A stretch of 64,000 bases of DNA from Microbacterium sp. SORGH_AS_0862 (lineage in GTDB: Bacteria > Actinomycetota > Actinomycetes > Actinomycetales > Microbacteriaceae). Positions 9,161 through 17,240 of the stretch are shown piece after piece (the stretch's first letter is position 1; each line of letters starts with the position of its first letter). Under the pieces are notes generated by a model that did no database searches, was not told where the DNA came from, and worked only from the letters and a program-made list of their open reading frames with translations. The stretch covers positions 1,488,001 to 1,552,000 of the forward strand of contig NZ_JAUTAY010000001.1 of assembly GCF_030818795.1 (NCBI RefSeq), written 5' to 3'. Made by a program: the position numbers and the translations under genes.

Positions 9161-10414
9161 TCAGTAGAGAACGCCGAGCATGTCGGCGAGCTTGTGAACT
9201 TGGCGCGGGTGCACCTTGCGGCGCAGCTTGTCGATCTCGAGCGCGAGGTCGTCGACAGCGCGTTTACGCCCAGCGTCGGTGAGCTTGTAGGTCCCGTACG
9301 GGTTCCGTCCCTCAGCTACAGCACGTGCAGCGAGGACAGCGTCATTCAGCCGCCGCTCGGCGGCCGTCATCGTCTCTCGCGCGAGCGGATCTCGACGCCC
9401 CGTCGTCGCGGCGAGTCGATGCACGTAGGCGGCACCGGCACGAGTGCCGCCGCGGCCGAGCGCCCCGAATCCGAAGTAGTGCGACCCCTTGGAGTCGAGC
9501 CCGAGATCGCCGTATCCGATGACGCCTTCGCGTTGCTGGCCGCCTGGCAGGATGTAGCCCTGTTCCGTCAGCATCCGCACCGCGTTGGATCGTGATCCTG
9601 CGGTGCGGTAGATCTCATCGACGGTGAGGCGGGGCGCGTTGTGCGCGCGCGGCCCAGGAAGGCCGCGCCGCTCTGTGTTGACGACGCGGAAGATGTCGGC
9701 GCCTTCGCGGATCGCGCGCGCCTCCGATCGCCCGAAGACGCGCTCCTGCTCCTCGGGAGACATCGAGCGAAACATCTCGTAGGGGTCGGTCGACCAGTCC
9801 CCCGCGCGGTCCTCCGATGCGGGAATGTGGCGGCAGTTGCAATTCGGATGCCGCTCGAACCCTTCGTTCCACGCATACCAGCGGCCGGCGAGCACGATGC
9901 ATCGTCGGCACGCTCCGGCGCGGACCATCCTCACGTATCCACCGACCCTCGTCGGCGTGAGCGTGACCTGCACGGCCTGGCGGTCAGCATCGGCGATGAC
10001 CGACGTCACGACTCGGTCGAGCGAGCGCCCACCGATGACCGCCGCCCCCGCAGGGGATGCCCCACTCGCGATGGCTTGCTTGGCGATTCGCACCGACGCG
10101 TGTAGCACTTCATCGACCGGCAGTCCCTCGCGGGTCCAGCCGACGAATGCCGCTGCGCTCACGGTGGCGAGCCCAGACGTGGGCTGCGACGTCTGCGCAA
10201 GCACTTCGGGGACGTACGCGATGCCGCCCTCGGCCGCCTCGCGCATCGCGTCAGCGATGATGGCGTTTAGCTCGGCGGCGATGAGCGCCCATCCTGCGTC
10301 GAAGTCAGTTCCGACGCGGCGCCACAGACGCTTACTGGATCGCAGCGTCGAGGCGGCGATCCGGCGTTGCGAGTTGTAGTGCTGTGTCGCGGCTGTCGGG
10401 AAGGTCATCACCAT
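9161..10414 (-). CDS. MuF-like minor capsid / head morphogenesis protein
   Basis: A 417-residue protein from ATG 10414 (a second ATG lies at 10408). It overlaps the 3' end of the portal gene by 83 bases, long for this phage. The N-terminal half is helical. The centre has the MuF-type metal motif RAGACRRCIVLAGRWYAW with HPNCNCRHIPA (about residues 168-205). The C-terminus adds an extra helical domain. MuF proteins join the procapsid near the portal and in some phages carry an effector C-terminus. Here the C-terminal 130 residues (FGALGRGGTRAGAAYVHRLA onward) show no recognised toxin motif. Confidence 0.75.
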   Translation of the reverse strand: MVMTFPTAATQHYNSQRRIAASTLRSSKRLWRRVGTDFDAGWALIAAELNAIIADAMREAAEGGIAYVPEVLAQTSQPTSGLATVSAAAFVGWTREGLPVDEVLHASVRIAKQAIASGASPAGAAVIGGRSLDRVVTSVIADADRQAVQVTLTPTRVGGYVRMVRAGACRRCIVLAGRWYAWNEGFERHPNCNCRHIPASEDRAGDWSTDPYEMFRSMSPEEQERVFGRSEARAIREGADIFRVVNTERRGLPGPRAHNAPRLTVDEIYRTAGSRSNAVRMLTEQGYILPGGQQREGVIGYGDLGLDSKGSHYFGFGALGRGGTRAGAAYVHRLAATTGRRDPLARETMTAAERRLNDAVLAARAVAEGRNPYGTYKLTDAGRKRAVDDLALEIDKLRRKVHPRQVHKLADMLGVLY

Positions 10415-11837
10415 CGGGCATCTCTTCCTTCACCAGTCGGGCGATGTCGTCCTTCAGTTCGTCTTGCGCGAGCTGTTCCCAGCGGTCGACCTTCGCCTGA
10501 TTAGCGCCGGGGATCATCTCCCATGCGCCGCGGCGCGGGAATCCAGTCGTGATGAGCTTCTGAATGCCATCGACGATCTGGCCGAAGCTCTTGACCTCCA
10601 TGTCGGCCGCGAGCAGTTCCATGTCCGGGTCGGGCTCTTTCATGCCCGCAGCTCGCGACCACAGCGTCGCCGTCTCGACCCACCCCTCTTGCACGTAGCG
10701 CTTCAGCTCGCCGAGCAGACTCGTGAGCGTTGACTCCGCACCGGAGATGGCGTCGCCGGAGAGGTTCGCCATGCGGGAGAGGAGGTACTGCGGGGGCACC
10801 TGGGACGTCGCGAAGAACTGCGTCAGGAACTCCGTCAGCATCGTGACGTAGTTGGCGAGGTTGGACTCGGGCATGTCGAAGACCTTCGTCTGATCCCCGT
10901 TGAACACGAGCATGCGGTCGACCGCAGCGCGCCCGAAGTCATTCAGCAGCGGCACCATGCGGCCCTCCGGCGTGCGGAAGGTGGAGCCATCCGGGTTCTT
11001 CTTGTAGACGATCTGGCCGCTCTCGTCGCGCATGACCGGGTCGAAACCTGTCACCACGCGTTGCCGGAACGCCGAGAACTGCATCGCCAGCAGCATGTTG
11101 AAACGAATCGTGTTGATCGCGTCCTGCTGCGGAATCAGCGGCGCAACGGGGCTGAAGATCTCGCTGTTCGCGTTCGGACGATAGTCGGACGTGACGAAGG
11201 GCACCTGCTTGAGCGGGTGCTCGCCGCCCACTTCGAAGACCCATGCCCCGCCCTCGTAGGCGAGACGCACCCACGACTCACGGTCGTAGACGTACGCGAC
11301 CTTCGTCGCGGGCCGAACGCCTGCCGGCACGATGAGGCCGTTCGGCGCGGCGTCCGTGCGATCAATGATCTTCACCGCGTAGTCAAGCTCGAAGGGGTCT
11401 TCCGGGTCGGGATGCAGGTACACATTCCGCACTGACTGCGGACGCACGAGCGGCCTCGTCGAGTCCTTATCGTTCGTCCACACACCCGTGATTCCGCGGC
11501 CGTGCGTCATCATCGACTCGTAGATGATCGTCTGACGCGCCTCGAGACGATTCGCCGCCCAGAAGTTCTGCCACGTCTTCCGGTCCACGTCCTTGCCGTG
11601 GCCCGTGCGGATTCCTTCGAACCGCAGGCGCTGAATCGGCGCGAACACGGCTAGCTGAACCCAGTTCGCTTTCGACTGCTTGCGCAGCTCCTGGTGCTCC
11701 TCGCCGATGCCCTCGGGCGCCCACGGGTCGCGCTGCTTGCCGCGCACGTACTCCTCGCGCTCCTTGGCGTCCGACTCATTGGCGCGAAGCCACTCGGCAC
11801 CCTGAGATGCCCGCCGCTTCGCTGTATCGAGATCCAA
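10332..11837 (-). CDS. Portal protein (SPP1 gp6-like)
   Basis: A 501-residue portal. The start chosen is TTG 11837, because GAGGGAGG lies 5-6 bases upstream and the large terminase stops at 11849; no ATG or GTG fits. The protein begins (L)DLDTAKRRASQGAEWLRA and has the portal signature of a helical N-terminus, the RLRFEGIRT segment, and LSGDAISGAESTLTSLLGEL in the clip/wing region. It forms the dodecameric DNA channel that binds terminase. It lies between the terminase and MuF genes. Confidence 0.85.
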   Translation of the reverse strand: MDLDTAKRRASQGAEWLRANESDAKEREEYVRGKQRDPWAPEGIGEEHQELRKQSKANWVQLAVFAPIQRLRFEGIRTGHGKDVDRKTWQNFWAANRLEARQTIIYESMMTHGRGITGVWTNDKDSTRPLVRPQSVRNVYLHPDPEDPFELDYAVKIIDRTDAAPNGLIVPAGVRPATKVAYVYDRESWVRLAYEGGAWVFEVGGEHPLKQVPFVTSDYRPNANSEIFSPVAPLIPQQDAINTIRFNMLLAMQFSAFRQRVVTGFDPVMRDESGQIVYKKNPDGSTFRTPEGRMVPLLNDFGRAAVDRMLVFNGDQTKVFDMPESNLANYVTMLTEFLTQFFATSQVPPQYLLSRMANLSGDAISGAESTLTSLLGELKRYVQEGWVETATLWSRAAGMKEPDPDMELLAADMEVKSFGQIVDGIQKLITTGFPRRGAWEMIPGANQAKVDRWEQLAQDELKDDIARLVKEEMPDGDDLPDSRDTALQLATPDRRLDAAIQ

Positions 11838-11848
11838 AGCGGCCTCCC

Positions 11849-13426
11849 TCAGTTGAACGCGTACATCGCCGTGGACACGCCTTGACGCTTGTCCTCGACG
11901 CGGTTCTCTGACCGGGTGAAGCTGAAGACAGCAAGGGTGAGCGCGACGAGCGCGGAAATGTCGGTGGTGTCGCGCCGATGCCACAGCCACTCGCCGGCCT
12001 CGCCGGGGGTGCGCTTGCGGCCGGCTTCGACGGCGTCATTTAGGTGAGCATCGTTCAGGTGAACGAATAGCTTCGGGTGCGCCGGATCGTGACGCCCGTG
12101 CTCGTCGACCGGCCCCATGATCAGCTCTTCGAAGAACATGCACGCCTGCACGTGTTCCGAGTAGGAGATCTTCGTGACGTCGATCGACTCCGCTTCGAAG
12201 GCCGGTAGCAGCTTGCCTGCGGAGCCCTTGGCGTCGAGCACGATCTCGATCGGCCCCCACCGCTGCACGATGCCCTTGACGAAGTCGACGACCCAGCCGG
12301 TGCCGCGTTCGCGGGCGATGATCTCGCCGTGCAGCTTCGGTCCCGCCTGCCAGCGGCCACCCTTGTGGATGGCCTGGCGGCCGACGAGCGCGACGGATGC
12401 CATTGAGCCGTCGAAGTTGACGTCGATCGCCAGGGACGTGACGCCCTTGCGGAGCACGCGTGGAACGCCGCCCCACATCATCGAGTCTTCGTCGGCGAGC
12501 GAGTGCCAGCGGTCCATGTCGATGACTGCCTGGCCGGCGGATTCGTCGAGGATTCCGAGGTGTTCGCGACCGAACTTGGCATCGTTGGGCGTCGCGGCGC
12601 GCAGCTTCGCGAGCTTGGCGATCGTCACGCGGCCCGACTCGGTCGCCGGGTTCGCGCAGCGCCATGTCTCGGGGTCGTCGAAGTTCGCCTTGGGATGCGC
12701 GCTGTACTCGATGTAGGCGAGCGTGGCGTCCTTCGGCCGGTCATCTTCTCGTCGGCCGCGCGCCATGATGCGGCGCAGAACTGCCGAGGTATCGAGCGCG
12801 GCGCTCGAGGTGTAGATGATGAGCGGGTTCGCAACTGCTGTCAGCGTTGCCATGATCGCAGCGAGGGTTTCCTCGGGGAGGTCATACGCCTCGTCGAGGA
12901 TGATCAGGTCAGCGGTGAATCCGCGGCCAGAGCCCTTCGATCGGGCCAGGAATCGCAGGCGGGCGCCGGACTGAAGCTCGATGCCTTCCTCGCCGTTCGC
13001 GTTGCGAATGCCGATGATGCGATCGCCCCGGCGCTTGACGAGCGCCATGAGTTCGGGGGTGCCTTCGAAGACCGTTCGGATGCGGATGAACGCCTCTTGC
13101 GCGGTCTTGAACTCGTGCGCCGTGTGGATGACAAGCCGGGCGTCGAAGAGGACGAGGAAGGCAAGCTCGATGCACTCGAGAACGGCGCCCTTGCCGTTCT
13201 GACGCGGGACGATCAGAGCGAACTCGAACGCCGCCCATTGACCGTCGCGAGCTTGCGCCAGGGCGTCCCGGACGGCGGCCTTCTGCCACTCGTCGAGCAC
13301 GTTGCCCGACAGCTCGTAAAGCTCGATCGCGGCGTCACCCGCGGTCCCGCTACACCGCGGGACGCTTCGAACGCGAGGAGGTACGACCTGCCGGCGCCGT
13401 GAGCTTGTCCTTGATGCTCGCGACAT
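11849..13426 (-). CDS. Large terminase subunit
   Basis: A 525-residue packaging motor from ATG 13426, with GGGGAGG nine bases upstream; it overlaps the small terminase gene by 77 bases. The ATPase domain has Walker A VPRQNGKG (residues 73-80) and Walker B LIILDEA (174-180). The nuclease domain has AIDVNFDGSMASV and IEIVLDAKGSAGK. The VPRQNGKG form of Walker A is typical of actinophage and lactococcal-phage terminases. The enzyme cuts the concatemer and pumps DNA through the portal. Confidence 0.95.
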   Translation of the reverse strand: MSRASRTSSRRRQVVPPRVRSVPRCSGTAGDAAIELYELSGNVLDEWQKAAVRDALAQARDGQWAAFEFALIVPRQNGKGAVLECIELAFLVLFDARLVIHTAHEFKTAQEAFIRIRTVFEGTPELMALVKRRGDRIIGIRNANGEEGIELQSGARLRFLARSKGSGRGFTADLIILDEAYDLPEETLAAIMATLTAVANPLIIYTSSAALDTSAVLRRIMARGRREDDRPKDATLAYIEYSAHPKANFDDPETWRCANPATESGRVTIAKLAKLRAATPNDAKFGREHLGILDESAGQAVIDMDRWHSLADEDSMMWGGVPRVLRKGVTSLAIDVNFDGSMASVALVGRQAIHKGGRWQAGPKLHGEIIARERGTGWVVDFVKGIVQRWGPIEIVLDAKGSAGKLLPAFEAESIDVTKISYSEHVQACMFFEELIMGPVDEHGRHDPAHPKLFVHLNDAHLNDAVEAGRKRTPGEAGEWLWHRRDTTDISALVALTLAVFSFTRSENRVEDKRQGVSTAMYAFN

Positions 13427-13763
13427 TGCTCGGCACCTCCCCCACGCTCTGCTCGGGCTTGGCGACCTCGAAGGGTGCGAGCGCGGAGCGCAGCGCGGCG
13501 GCGTGCTGCCGCGCCTCTTTCATTGGGTCGTTGATGATGACTTCAACGGGGTCACCGTCGCCGCGCGGCAGCTTCACGTATGACCACGCGTCCGCGTCGC
13601 CAGTGATGAGCGCGTTCAGCTTCTCGAGCCGGTCGGCAAGGCGACACGCCTCAACGAGGTTCACGATCTCGGGCTCGGAGAGCTTCACGCCCTCGCTGAT
13701 CGACTTGAACAGTCGCAGGCCGCGGGCCTCAAGGCCGTGCGGGTTCGAACGGGCAGCAGCCAT
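13350..13763 (-). CDS. Small terminase subunit
   Basis: A 137-residue protein from ATG 13763 with GGGAG upstream. The N-terminus (ARSNPHGLEARGLRLFKSI) and following helices (SEPEIVNLVEACRLADRLEK) resemble P27-type small terminases, which recognise the packaging site. It precedes the large terminase and overlaps it. The basic tail (GRTSSRSKRP) could contact DNA. Confidence 0.8.
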   Translation of the reverse strand: MAAARSNPHGLEARGLRLFKSISEGVKLSEPEIVNLVEACRLADRLEKLNALITGDADAWSYVKLPRGDGDPVEVIINDPMKEARQHAAALRSALAPFEVAKPEQSVGEVPSNVASIKDKLTAPAGRTSSRSKRPAV

Positions 13764-14089
13764 CGCGGCTCCCTTCGAAAAGATCTCCGGCGAGACGCGG
13801 GGAGAGAAACTTTGACTCCCCGGCGGGGTTCCGTGCCGTTCGGGGCAAGGGGTGCCCCCCAGGGGTGCTCGAAGACATGTTCGAAGCGGCTTATGCCCTT
13901 ACTTTCATGCCCTCATTGGCATGGTTCGACGCGTCTCGGCGTCCCTGTGCGTGCGGCTCACACCATCGGGCTGCACGCACTGCCCTTCCCCTACATGGGG
14001 ACGTGTCTCTACCCATAGGTGGGGCAGCATCCGGGCGGTGCGGGATCCGTGATGACCCGAAGGTTTCTCATCGCGGATCCCGCACGCTG
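13764..14089. other. Non-coding stretch between HNH gene and small terminase; candidate cos region
   Basis: About 326 bases without a believable gene on either strand. Overlapping short frames exist but look like shadows, with no ribosome binding sites. A packaging (cos) site beside HNH and terminase genes is common in HNH-carrying siphoviruses, so cos may be here. No cohesive end can be read from an integrated prophage. The only clear structure is the inverted repeat at 14038-14085. Confidence 0.4.
14038..14085. repeat. 18-bp inverted repeat
   Basis: Left arm 14038-14055 (GTGCGGGATCCGTGATGA) and right arm 14068-14085 pair over 18 positions with a single G-U wobble and a 12-base loop. It lies just after the HNH stop codon. 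No T tract follows on either strand, so it is not a classical terminator. It could be an RNA stabiliser or part of the packaging site. Confidence 0.55.
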
Positions 14090-14377
14090 TCACCACCTAC
14101 GCGAGGTGCGAGTGCGCACCCTGCTGCCATCCCCGAAGCTCGAGTTGCATCCCACGTGTGCGAGACGCAGCCTCGAGCGAATGGCGACCGTCTCCTTGGT
14201 GGGGTGCGGGTCTAGGTGATGTACCGACTTGCTCTGGGGATTGACCTTGCCCGTGCGGGCATCCCTGTATGGCAGCGACTTGTCGACGAGCTGCTTGCAG
14301 ATGTGGCAGTGCGTCTCCTCAGCGAAGACGACCTGACGCACCGTCTGCCACGGCCTACCTGATCGGACTCCCGCCAT
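14090..14377 (-). CDS. HNH endonuclease (packaging-associated)
   Basis: A 95-residue protein from ATG 14377. It has CHIC (residues 24-27), the catalytic HHLDP block (53-57) and a C-terminal AHVGCNSSFGDG, the Asn/Cys part of the HNH fold. HNH proteins next to terminase stimulate cos cleavage by the large subunit in HK97-like phages. The position next to the terminase genes supports that job. Confidence 0.85.
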   Translation of the reverse strand: MAGVRSGRPWQTVRQVVFAEETHCHICKQLVDKSLPYRDARTGKVNPQSKSVHHLDPHPTKETVAIRSRLRLAHVGCNSSFGDGSRVRTRTSRRW

Positions 14378-14523
14378 CGGCCACCCTTCGATCCCGAGGC
14401 ACTGTCCACCAGCACCGAGGCGACGACGGCACGTGCGCCAGGCTCAGGGCGCGCCGGCTGCGTCACCCAGTAGGGGGTGAGCCAGAGCACCGTGACCAGC
14501 AGCACGGCGACGAGGCACCTCAC
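14212..14523 (-). CDS. Small membrane-anchored protein, 3' end doubtful
   Basis: GTG 14523 overlaps the upstream TGA (GTGA). The N-terminus RCLVAVLLVTVLWLTPYW is a clear signal or membrane segment followed by PARPEPGARAVVASVLVDS. The frame then stays open to 14212, entirely inside the HNH gene, with Arg/Ser-rich nonsense. If one G is removed from the GGG near 14396-14398 the reading becomes SASDRRVADGGSPIR then stop, overlapping the HNH start by about 18 bases, which looks natural. Only the first 40 or so residues are trustworthy. Confidence 0.4.
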   Translation of the reverse strand: MRCLVAVLLVTVLWLTPYWVTQPARPEPGARAVVASVLVDSASGSKGGRWRESDQVGRGRRCVRSSSLRRRTATSASSSSTSRCHTGMPARARSIPRASRYIT

Positions 14524-14897
14524 CACGGTGCGACCATGCAGTAGACGTAGCGACCGCGCTTCGACGTCGCCAGACACGGCAACAGCATGGCGCCCACTTC
14601 ACCGCGCGGCGGCACAGGTGCGTAGATCGCATCGAACGTACGACCGCGGCCCGCACCATAGTGCTCGACAGCTCGCAGCGAGGTGAACCGCACGACCCCG
14701 CCGCCCGTGAACTCGATGCACTCGATGCCCTTGGCCCGCACGATCTTGATGTGCGGAGCCTGACCCGACGCGACGACATCCATCCGCATGACCCGCTCGA
14801 CGAGTTCGCCGACCTCTCGCATGGTGTTCGCGACGACGAGCACCTGCTCTCCGGCGAGCGCGTCCCGCAACGGTGCGGGCAAAGATGCCGCCGTCAC
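14520..14897 (-). CDS. Unknown phage protein, distantly ATPase-like
   Basis: A 125-residue protein, MTAASLPAPLRDALAGEQVL onward, from ATG 14897. The segment IECIEFTGGGVVRFTSLRAV then GAGRGRTFDAIYAPV resembles the strand-loop-strand before Walker B in terminase or helicase ATPases, but there is no Walker A and no acidic Walker B residue. It could be a degenerate ATPase-fold accessory. The downstream membrane-anchored frame is coupled to it. Confidence 0.55.
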   Translation of the reverse strand: MTAASLPAPLRDALAGEQVLVVANTMREVGELVERVMRMDVVASGQAPHIKIVRAKGIECIEFTGGGVVRFTSLRAVEHYGAGRGRTFDAIYAPVPPRGEVGAMLLPCLATSKRGRYVYCMVAPW

Positions 14898-15145
14898 GCG
14901 AGAGGCCCCGTGGCGAAGATCGAGCGGTTCGCCCGCATCGACACATCCTCGAGCGCGGTCAGCGCGATCGACTTGTTCCGGCTCGAGGGAGTGTTCGCCT
15001 CGATCACCACGGCGAGTGCGACCACGGCCTCGTTGATCCGCGTCACCGCGGCGCGCTGCTCGTCGGTCGCCGGCTGGCCGGACGTGGCCGTGAAGAACCG
15101 GGCGCGAGCCCGGTCCTCCGCGGTCGGCTCGGGAAGGGCGCTCAA
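14894..15145 (-). CDS. Small helical-hairpin protein, possible Acb2/Tad1-like nucleotide sponge
   Basis: An 83-residue protein from ATG 15145, coupled to both neighbours by 4-base overlaps. After a short polar N-terminus it has two predicted helices: EQRAAVTRINEAVVALAVVI, then a turn (TPSSR) and NKSIALTALEDVSMRANRSI. The pattern of a helix, Arg/Lys, S-x-A-x-x-x-LE-x-x-M-x-A-N is shared by small phage proteins that, from memory, are grouped with the Acb2/Tad1 hairpin domain, whose members bind cyclic nucleotides and block CBASS or Thoeris. That link is not proven here, and a structural role is equally possible. Confidence 0.5.
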   Translation of the reverse strand: MSALPEPTAEDRARARFFTATSGQPATDEQRAAVTRINEAVVALAVVIEANTPSSRNKSIALTALEDVSMRANRSIFATGPLA

Positions 15146-15615
15146 ACGACCACCACTCCGCCGTTGTAGCGATGTCCGAAGATGCGATCCGCGGACATCA
15201 CCGAGCGCACCGTCTGAGCGTCGATCATGTTCTGAAGCATCGAGGTGCCAGTGATCGTGGCGGCCGGGGCGACGTCGCGGCTGTCCACGAAGCGCCGGAG
15301 CGCCTTCGCCTGCTCCTCGTCGAGATCCAGCTCGATCGTGACCGACTTGTGGTCGGCGTCCTTGTCGTTGTGGAAGCTCACGTCGGCGTCCTCGACGGAC
15401 ACCAGGCCGATGGCGAGGTCGGCGAGGTTCTTGCGATGCTCCTCTGCCCGCGCCTCTCGCTGAGCCTTCTCCGCTTCGCGTCGTTCGCGTCGCTCACGAT
15501 CCTGCTTGGCGGCGAGGAGGATGCTGCGTTCGTAGTCGAGCGCGCCGATCTTGCTCTGCGCCTCGGCGAGCTGCTGCTCGAGCGATGCGATCTGTTCCTT
15601 GTTCTTGCGTCCCAT
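15142..15615 (-). CDS. Coiled-coil phage protein, unknown
   Basis: A 157-residue protein from ATG 15615. Residues about 5-70 are a long charged helix (QIASLEQQLAEAQSKIGALD, then RRERREAEKAQREARAEEHR), a likely coiled coil. The C-terminal half is a small alpha/beta domain (KSVTIELDLDEEQAKALRRF) ending VVVV. No family recognised. Confidence 0.65.
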   Translation of the reverse strand: MGRKNKEQIASLEQQLAEAQSKIGALDYERSILLAAKQDRERRERREAEKAQREARAEEHRKNLADLAIGLVSVEDADVSFHNDKDADHKSVTIELDLDEEQAKALRRFVDSRDVAPAATITGTSMLQNMIDAQTVRSVMSADRIFGHRYNGGVVVV

Positions 15616-15645
15616 CGGGTGCCCCTTGTCTCTTCGGTTGATGGT

Positions 15646-15789
15646 TCAATCCCCGGCCGGATGCGCCTCGGGAGCCGGCCCGACGTCGCGCACGATGACG
15701 CGATCAGCGAGCCAGTCGCCCACATCCGTGCCGTGGAAGTCCTCGAGCGTGCGCCTCTTCGCCTCACGCTCGGTCGGGTCGTGCACCAT
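15646..15789 (-). CDS. Small acidic/basic phage protein (47 aa)
   Basis: ATG 15789 to TGA 15646, preceded by TTTAGGGAGG, a strong ribosome binding site. It reads MVHDPTEREAKRRTLEDFHG and so on to HPAGD. It is short, but the binding site and spacing support translation. Function unknown. Confidence 0.55.
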   Translation of the reverse strand: MVHDPTEREAKRRTLEDFHGTDVGDWLADRVIVRDVGPAPEAHPAGD

Positions 15790-15905
15790 TGCGCCTCCCT
15801 AAAGCTGCGGGGGTACTTCGTATACCGCGCCCCAGGCTCGCGGTGGTCCCCTTCACGGGCGGGTGGCCCGACGCGGCAGGCCGAGCGGCCTGCTCCCAAA
15901 CGTCG

Positions 15906-15977
15906 AGAGTGCGGCGGGGTTCGAACCCGCGCGGCCGGCTTGGAAGGCCGGTGCTCTACCGACTGAGCTACGCACCC
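15906..15977 (-). tRNA. tRNA-Gly (TCC), phage-encoded
   Basis: A 72-base cloverleaf on the minus strand: acceptor GGGTGCG with CGCACTC (one G-U), D stem GCTC/GAGC, anticodon stem CCGGC/GCCGG around loop CTTCCAA (anticodon TCC), variable CCGC, T stem GCGGG/CCCGC with loop TTCGAAC. No CCA is encoded. It lies among late phage genes, far from the att site, so it is a phage tRNA and not an integration target. GGA codons may be rare in the host. Confidence 0.95.
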
Positions 15978-16071
15978 AACGTCACGATTCATCGCGTCGT
16001 GACCTCGCGCCCCGCATTGCTGCGGCTTCCGGGGTTGCCGTCGCCGGGCTGATATCCGGCGAAGATTAGCC

Positions 16072-16089
16072 ATCCGCTTATACGCGGAT
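16072..16089. terminator. Short hairpin after metallophosphoesterase gene
   Basis: ATCCGC (16072-16077) pairs with GCGGAT (16084-16089) around a 6-base loop, at the stop codon of the metallophosphoesterase gene and upstream of the tRNA. There is no T tract. It may be a weak terminator or a processing signal in front of the tRNA. Confidence 0.3.
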
Positions 16090-17240
16090 CACAGGACCGT
16101 GAGCGACTGAAGGTCGAAGCCGTCGCTCGTCACATCGAAGACCAGCAGGCCCGGCGAGCTGTCATCGCCTTGCACGTTGCGATACCAGTCCGACCCGTTG
16201 TCGAGCGTCGGCGCCTGAAGCCACCACTTCGCGCGACCCGTGTGCGGGTTCCGCCCGGTCGGCATGACCGAGAGGTGGTGATAGTGGCCGGTGATGAGCA
16301 CGTCGGCGGCGCCGACAGGCTGGCCGCCGTGCTGCTGCTTCGACCACCACTCCGCGGCGCGACCCGGCGAGAACTGATTCCCGTGCACGAGCCCGAGCAC
16401 CGCCCCGCCGACGTCGAGTGCCATCGACTCGTCGTAAGCGCGAGGGAAGTTCCAGCGCGCGTTGAGCCGGGATGCTGCTGCGAGCTTCGCGACCTGGCGA
16501 TGCACGCCGAGGCCGAGATCGTCTCCGGGGCGCCCGAGGTTCTGTTTCCCGTTGCGCCAGGCGGTGTGATTCGACGGCACCGCCATGACCTCGACGGGGC
16601 CGTGGCGCTGCATGAGCTGCACGAACTCGTACAGCTCCGTGGATGCGAGATCCATCTGCTCGGTCAGACTGAGATCGTTCGTGAACATCGGGTTGCCGCC
16701 GGACTCGAATCCCTCGAAGAGGTCGCCGGCCTCGGCGAGCACGAGCCGAGAGGGCTTGCGCACGCGTAGGTGAGCGGTGAGCGCGTGGCGCGTATCCGCC
16801 ATGCGCTCGATGAGTTCGGGGGTGCCGCCGCGGCTGCCGACCTTGCCGGCCTGCACGTCCGACAACACGACGACCGTCACCCGGTCGCTGTCGGCCGGCT
16901 TGAACGGGCGCGGCTTACGCTGCCGCGCCGCGGCGTGCAGCGCGGGAAGGTCGAGGCGATCCGAGCGACGTCGAAAGCTCCCCCGGTACGAGTACAGCCA
17001 GATGATGTCGCGATCGCCGTTCTCGAGTCGCTTCGACTGCTGCCACTTCGACATCCGCACCGTGTCTTCGACGACCTCGAACACGTCCGGGTCGAGATCG
17101 AACTCGGCGAAGATGTTCGACCAATCGGTGATCGGCTTCGTCGACTTGATGCCGCTGAAGGTGCCGCCGTTCGCGTCCGCTTCGATGCGGGGAGCGTCGT
17201 CCGTGGCCGGCGGCGTCGAGAGGGCATCGGCGAGCGTCAT
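16089..17240 (-). CDS. Calcineurin-like metallophosphoesterase
   Basis: A 383-residue protein from ATG 17240, overlapping the upstream small gene by 4 bases. The C-terminal 260 residues carry the metallophosphoesterase motifs: LSDVQAGK (126-133), GDLFEG (about 172-177), SNHTAWR in place of the usual GNHD (about 225), and GHYHH near residue 317. The metal ligands D, D, N, H, H are kept. The N-terminal 110 residues resemble the small N-terminal domain of phage-encoded members. It probably acts as a DNA or nucleotide phosphoesterase; the substrate is not evident. Confidence 0.8.
   Translation of the reverse strand: MTLADALSTPPATDDAPRIEADANGGTFSGIKSTKPITDWSNIFAEFDLDPDVFEVVEDTVRMSKWQQSKRLENGDRDIIWLYSYRGSFRRRSDRLDLPALHAAARQRKPRPFKPADSDRVTVVVLSDVQAGKVGSRGGTPELIERMADTRHALTAHLRVRKPSRLVLAEAGDLFEGFESGGNPMFTNDLSLTEQMDLASTELYEFVQLMQRHGPVEVMAVPSNHTAWRNGKQNLGRPGDDLGLGVHRQVAKLAAASRLNARWNFPRAYDESMALDVGGAVLGLVHGNQFSPGRAAEWWSKQQHGGQPVGAADVLITGHYHHLSVMPTGRNPHTGRAKWWLQAPTLDNGSDWYRNVQGDDSSPGLLVFDVTSDGFDLQSLTVL

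Noticed and set aside
9600-10000. Toxin domain at the MuF C-terminus
   Set aside because: No catalytic motif of known MuF-linked effectors is visible; the region looks like an ordinary structural extension.
15906-15977. tRNA-Gly as phage integration site
   Set aside because: It lies about 17 kb inside the prophage, and the serine integrase junction is clearly in mpg.
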